A stretch of DNA of 6,625 nt, from NCBI GenBank assembly GCA_018818505.1, contig JAHIRR010000023.1, forward strand, positions 1 to 6,625. Reading direction: 5' to 3'. Shown one piece after another: positions 4,710 through 6,625 of this stretch. Source of the stretch: Candidatus Omnitrophota bacterium (GTDB lineage: Bacteria > Omnitrophota > Koll11 > Gorgyraeales > Gorgyraeaceae). The stretch's first letter is position 1; each line of letters opens with the position of its first letter. Under the pieces are notes generated by a model. It made no database searches, had not been told where the DNA came from, and was given only the letters and a program-made list of their open reading frames with translations. The position numbers were made by a program, and so were the translations under genes.

Positions 4710-5928
4710 GGTCACAGATCAGCAGGTAAGGAGATTAGGGATGCTCATCAATACAGAGAAGACAAAGACAATAGCCGCCTTAAAGGCGGGAATGAACGAA
4801 AAGACAGCCCGCAAGTACCTAAGATTACAAAAACTCCCCAGTGAACTTAAAAAAGAGCATATATGGCGCACCAGGCCTGATCCATTGAAGAATATCTGGT
4901 CAGAGGCCGCTAATATGCTTAAAATAAACCCCGGATTAGAAGCAAAGACAATATTTAAGTTCTTCCAGCGAAAAGACCCAGGCAGGTACCCTGATGGACA
5001 ACTGCGCACTCTCCAGAGAAGAATAAAGATATGGAAAGCCACAGACGGTCCTCCAAAAGAAGTCTATTTTCCCCAGAGACACTATCCCGGCAAACTTAGC
5101 TCCTCTGACTTTACCAGCATGAACAAACTCAACATAACCATACAGAGACAACACTTCGAACATCTTCTCTATCACTTCACATTGACATATTCCGATTGGG
5201 AAGCAGGCATGGTATGCTTCTCGGAAAACTTCGAGAGCCTCTCCGAAGGCATGCAAAGATCATTCTGGAGACTAGGCGGAGTAACCGCAAATCACAGAAC
5301 AGACTGTTTATCGGCAGCAGTGCATAAAGACTGTAACCCAGAAGAATTTACAAAACGATATAAGGCATTACTAAATCATTATGGTGTTCGGGGTGAGAAA
5401 ACCCAGCCCCGAAGCCCTCATGAAAACGGTGACATCGAACAGCGAAACAACAGATTAAAGCGCGCTATTGAACAAACTTTGATGCTTCGAGGCAGCCGGG
5501 ACTTTAACAGCCAAAAAGAATATGAAGCTTTCCTGGAAAAAGTATTTGATGAACTCAACAGCTCAAGAAAATCAAAACTCATAGAAGAATTTATAACCCT
5601 GAAGCCTCTCCCCCTAACAAAGCTTGATACATGGAAGCCCTTTAATGTCAAAGTAAGCCAAAACAGCACTGTCAGAGTGCTGCATAACACATATTCCGTG
5701 CATAGCCGATTGATTGGTGAATGGGTAAAGGTACGTATATATGCCCAGCACATCGAAATCTGGTATGCTCAGAAGAAAGTCACCAGCTTCCCCCGGATCC
5801 CCGGTGAAAGCAAGTACAGCATCAACTACCGCCATGTCATTGACTGGCTTATACGAAAGCCAGGAGCATTCAATAATTATAGATACAAGGAAGATCTAGC
5901 TGCTTCAGGATGGCTTATGATCACTTAA
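4708..5928 (+). CDS. istA: IstA, IS21-family DDE transposase (main part, frame broken near C terminus)
   Basis: IstA is the transposase that cuts and joins the element ends. The 406 residues start after a strong AAAAGGAGG (4694-4702). An N-terminal helix-turn-helix region (about 5-45, with A-G-M-N-E-K-T-A-R-K-Y) should bind the terminal repeats. The retroviral-integrase-like core has D134 (S-D-F-T), D199 (R-T-D-C-L-S-A-A-V) and E244 (N-G-D-I-E-Q) as the likely catalytic triad, assigned by alignment from memory with the KGKVE motif of other members. A C-terminal beta region includes N-T-Y-S-V-H-S-R-L-I and Y-R-H-V-I-D-W-L-I-R-K-P-G-A-F. Normally the protein continues with F-R-M-A-Y-D and roughly 90 more residues. 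Here the frame ends at G-W-L-M-I-T, and that continuation is found in the -1 frame (5910-6188). The core is intact, but the protein as encoded lacks its usual tail. Confidence 0.9.
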   Translation: MVTDQQVRRLGMLINTEKTKTIAALKAGMNEKTARKYLRLQKLPSELKKEHIWRTRPDPLKNIWSEAANMLKINPGLEAKTIFKFFQRKDPGRYPDGQLRTLQRRIKIWKATDGPPKEVYFPQRHYPGKLSSSDFTSMNKLNITIQRQHFEHLLYHFTLTYSDWEAGMVCFSENFESLSEGMQRSFWRLGGVTANHRTDCLSAAVHKDCNPEEFTKRYKALLNHYGVRGEKTQPRSPHENGDIEQRNNRLKRAIEQTLMLRGSRDFNSQKEYEAFLEKVFDELNSSRKSKLIEEFITLKPLPLTKLDTWKPFNVKVSQNSTVRVLHNTYSVHSRLIGEWVKVRIYAQHIEIWYAQKKVTSFPRIPGESKYSINYRHVIDWLIRKPGAFNNYRYKEDLAASGWLMIT

Positions 5929-6188
5929 GGAAGTACATGGGGCTTCGAGCTGATAAGGAATATCTAAAACTTCTTTATCTTGCCAAGAATGAGACCGAGA
6001 TAGCGGTAGAGTCCGCCATAAAAGAGCTTATAAGGCAAGAGGAGCCTATAGATGCTTGTGCTGTCCAGAAAATCCTTGAATCTCCCAAGAAAGACACCCC
6101 TATCCCTGAAGTCTTGGTCGAAGGCGTTACATTGGAAGATTATGACAAACTATTGAATCTTTTTCGAGAGGAGGCCGTCAATGAGTAA
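5910..6188 (+). pseudogene. istA: C-terminal segment of IstA in the -1 frame
   Basis: The frame encodes M-A-Y-D-H-L-R-K-Y followed by R-A-D-K-E-Y-L-K-L-L-Y-L-A, then E-x-A-V-E-S-A-I-K-E-L-I and a C-terminal L-E-D-Y-D-K-L-L. This is the tail normally fused to the rest of IS21-family IstA. Reading the same frame upstream gives S-C-F-R before the ATG, completing the family sequence F-R-M-A-Y-D. The frame is open upstream only to a TAG at 5880-5882, and the istA frame stops at 5926-5928, so the break lies between 5883 and 5925. The 92-residue ORF starts with an ATG overlapping istA by 19 bp, so separate translation by reinitiation is possible. A simple frameshift mutation or a base error in the sequence is the more likely cause. 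It overlaps istB by 8 bp. Confidence 0.8.
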
Positions 6189-6625
6189 TCGAGAAGATGT
6201 TGGTATTGTTTTAGATAAATATTTGAAAGAATTGCAGCTCTCGAGCTTTCGTAAATATCACAGAGATATTGCCAAGAAAGCCATAAAGGAATCTTTAAGC
6301 TATGAACAGTATCTATTGGAACTTGTAGAGGAAGAACGCGCCATAAGACGCCAGAGACGCATAGAACGTCTTTTAAAAGAGTCGGGGCTGCCTTTAGAGA
6401 AGGATCTTGAGTCTTTTGATCTTAAGAGGCTGCCTCCCAGGGCGATTCAAGAAGTAAATACCCTGCTTAAAGGTAAATTTATCGATTATAAGGAAAATGT
6501 CTTAGTATTCGGCAATCCTGGCAGTGGAAAAACACATTTATTATCTGCCATAGGCCAGGAACTTATCCGGAGAGATACAAGAAAGATCTATTCTGCGAAA
6601 TGCAGTATGCTGGTGCAGGATTTAC
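6181..6625 (+). CDS. istB: IstB, AAA+ ATPase helper of IS21 transposition, 3' end outside window
   Basis: IstB is a AAA+ ATPase related to DnaC that remodels target DNA and activates IstA. The visible 148 residues start at an ATG 6 nt after a strong AGAGGAGG (6167-6174). The N-terminal region (about 1-100) is helical and very rich in charged residues, with the family sequence E-S-F-D-L-K-R-L-P (77-85). The Walker A motif is G-N-P-G-S-G-K-T (111-118, bases 6511-6534), followed by H-L-L-S-A-I-G. Walker B and the sensor and arginine-finger regions would fall beyond the window; family members are about 245-265 residues, so roughly 100 are missing. The frame is intact as far as it can be read. Its 8-bp overlap with the istA tail frame suggests that istB translation was coupled to istA translation, so the istA frame break may also alter IstB supply. 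Confidence 0.92.
   Translation, partial: MSNREDVGIVLDKYLKELQLSSFRKYHRDIAKKAIKESLSYEQYLLELVEEERAIRRQRRIERLLKESGLPLEKDLESFDLKRLPPRAIQEVNTLLKGKFIDYKENVLVFGNPGSGKTHLLSAIGQELIRRDTRKIYSAKCSMLVQDL

Larger units (their letters stand above)
4612..6625 (+). mobile_element. IS21-family insertion sequence, right end outside window
   Basis: The element holds istA and istB in the standard IS21 order and orientation, with istB overlapping the end of the istA region by 8 bp. IS21-family ends begin with TG and carry repeated transposase-binding motifs. Here TGAGCGACA at 4612 (or TGATGAGCGACA at 4609) is the best candidate left terminus, followed by two tandem 19-bp motifs. The exact terminus cannot be fixed without the right end, which lies past 6625 because istB is still open there. 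Elements of this family are usually about 2.5 kb and make target duplications of 4-8 bp. It has inserted into the gene beginning at 4137. The frame break in istA raises doubt about whether this copy is active. Confidence 0.88.

Noticed and set aside
5883..5925. Programmed -1 ribosomal frameshift in istA
   Set aside because: No X-XXY-YYZ slippery heptamer is visible in the permitted 43-base interval. Programmed shifting in IS elements usually needs one, so mutation, sequence error or reinitiation is preferred.

Overview
The window is bacterial, and all recognisable genes lie on the + strand. Genes are tightly packed, base composition is moderate to AT-rich, and start codons are mixed ATG/GTG. 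One clue to the lineage is a predicted secreted protein whose signal peptide ends in Y-S-L-R-I-P. From memory, this 'LRxP' sequence just after the signal peptide is common in Candidatus Omnitrophota. That assignment is an inference, and no rRNA or other marker gene in the window settles it.

Bases 1-3665 form one tight operon of housekeeping type. It holds a radical SAM enzyme of the AmrS (AmmeMemoRadiSam) family whose 5' end lies outside the window, a second radical SAM protein of the YhcC/TIGR01212 family, and feoA and feoB for ferrous iron uptake. Three of the four genes overlap or nearly touch (8-bp overlap, 2-bp gap, 4-bp overlap), so they are probably co-transcribed and translationally coupled. 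Placing Fe(II) uptake directly behind two Fe-S enzymes suggests, but does not prove, a shared iron theme.

Bases 3666-4136 contain no credible gene but are full of structure. There is a short palindromic repeat of a widely dispersed type, then a long imperfect inverted repeat (3733-4022) with arms of about 120 bp around an AT-rich centre, then a GC-rich hairpin. After these come a candidate extended -10 promoter and a terminator-like hairpin just before the next gene. The long inverted repeat is the least explained object in the window. It could be a MITE-like non-autonomous element or the template of a long structured RNA.

Bases 4137-4608 encode the first ~158 residues of a secreted or membrane-anchored protein of unknown function. 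The gene runs straight into the left end of an IS21-family insertion sequence, which supplies the last 18 codons of the present reading frame. The protein is therefore truncated by insertion.

Bases ~4612-6625 are this IS21-like element. It shows two tandem copies of a 19-bp terminal motif, istA (DDE transposase) and the 5' part of istB (AAA+ helper ATPase); the right end lies beyond the window. istA is split by a shift to the -1 frame near 5883-5925, so its conserved C-terminal segment (starting F-R-M-A-Y-D) is in another frame. An 8-bp hairpin places the istA Shine-Dalgarno in its loop and the start codon in its stem, a plausible brake on transposase synthesis.

I see no new defence system or pathway here. 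The strongest leads are the long inverted repeat, the IS-interrupted secreted protein, the split istA with its start-site hairpin, and an AmrS without the usual C-terminal Cys-rich tail.
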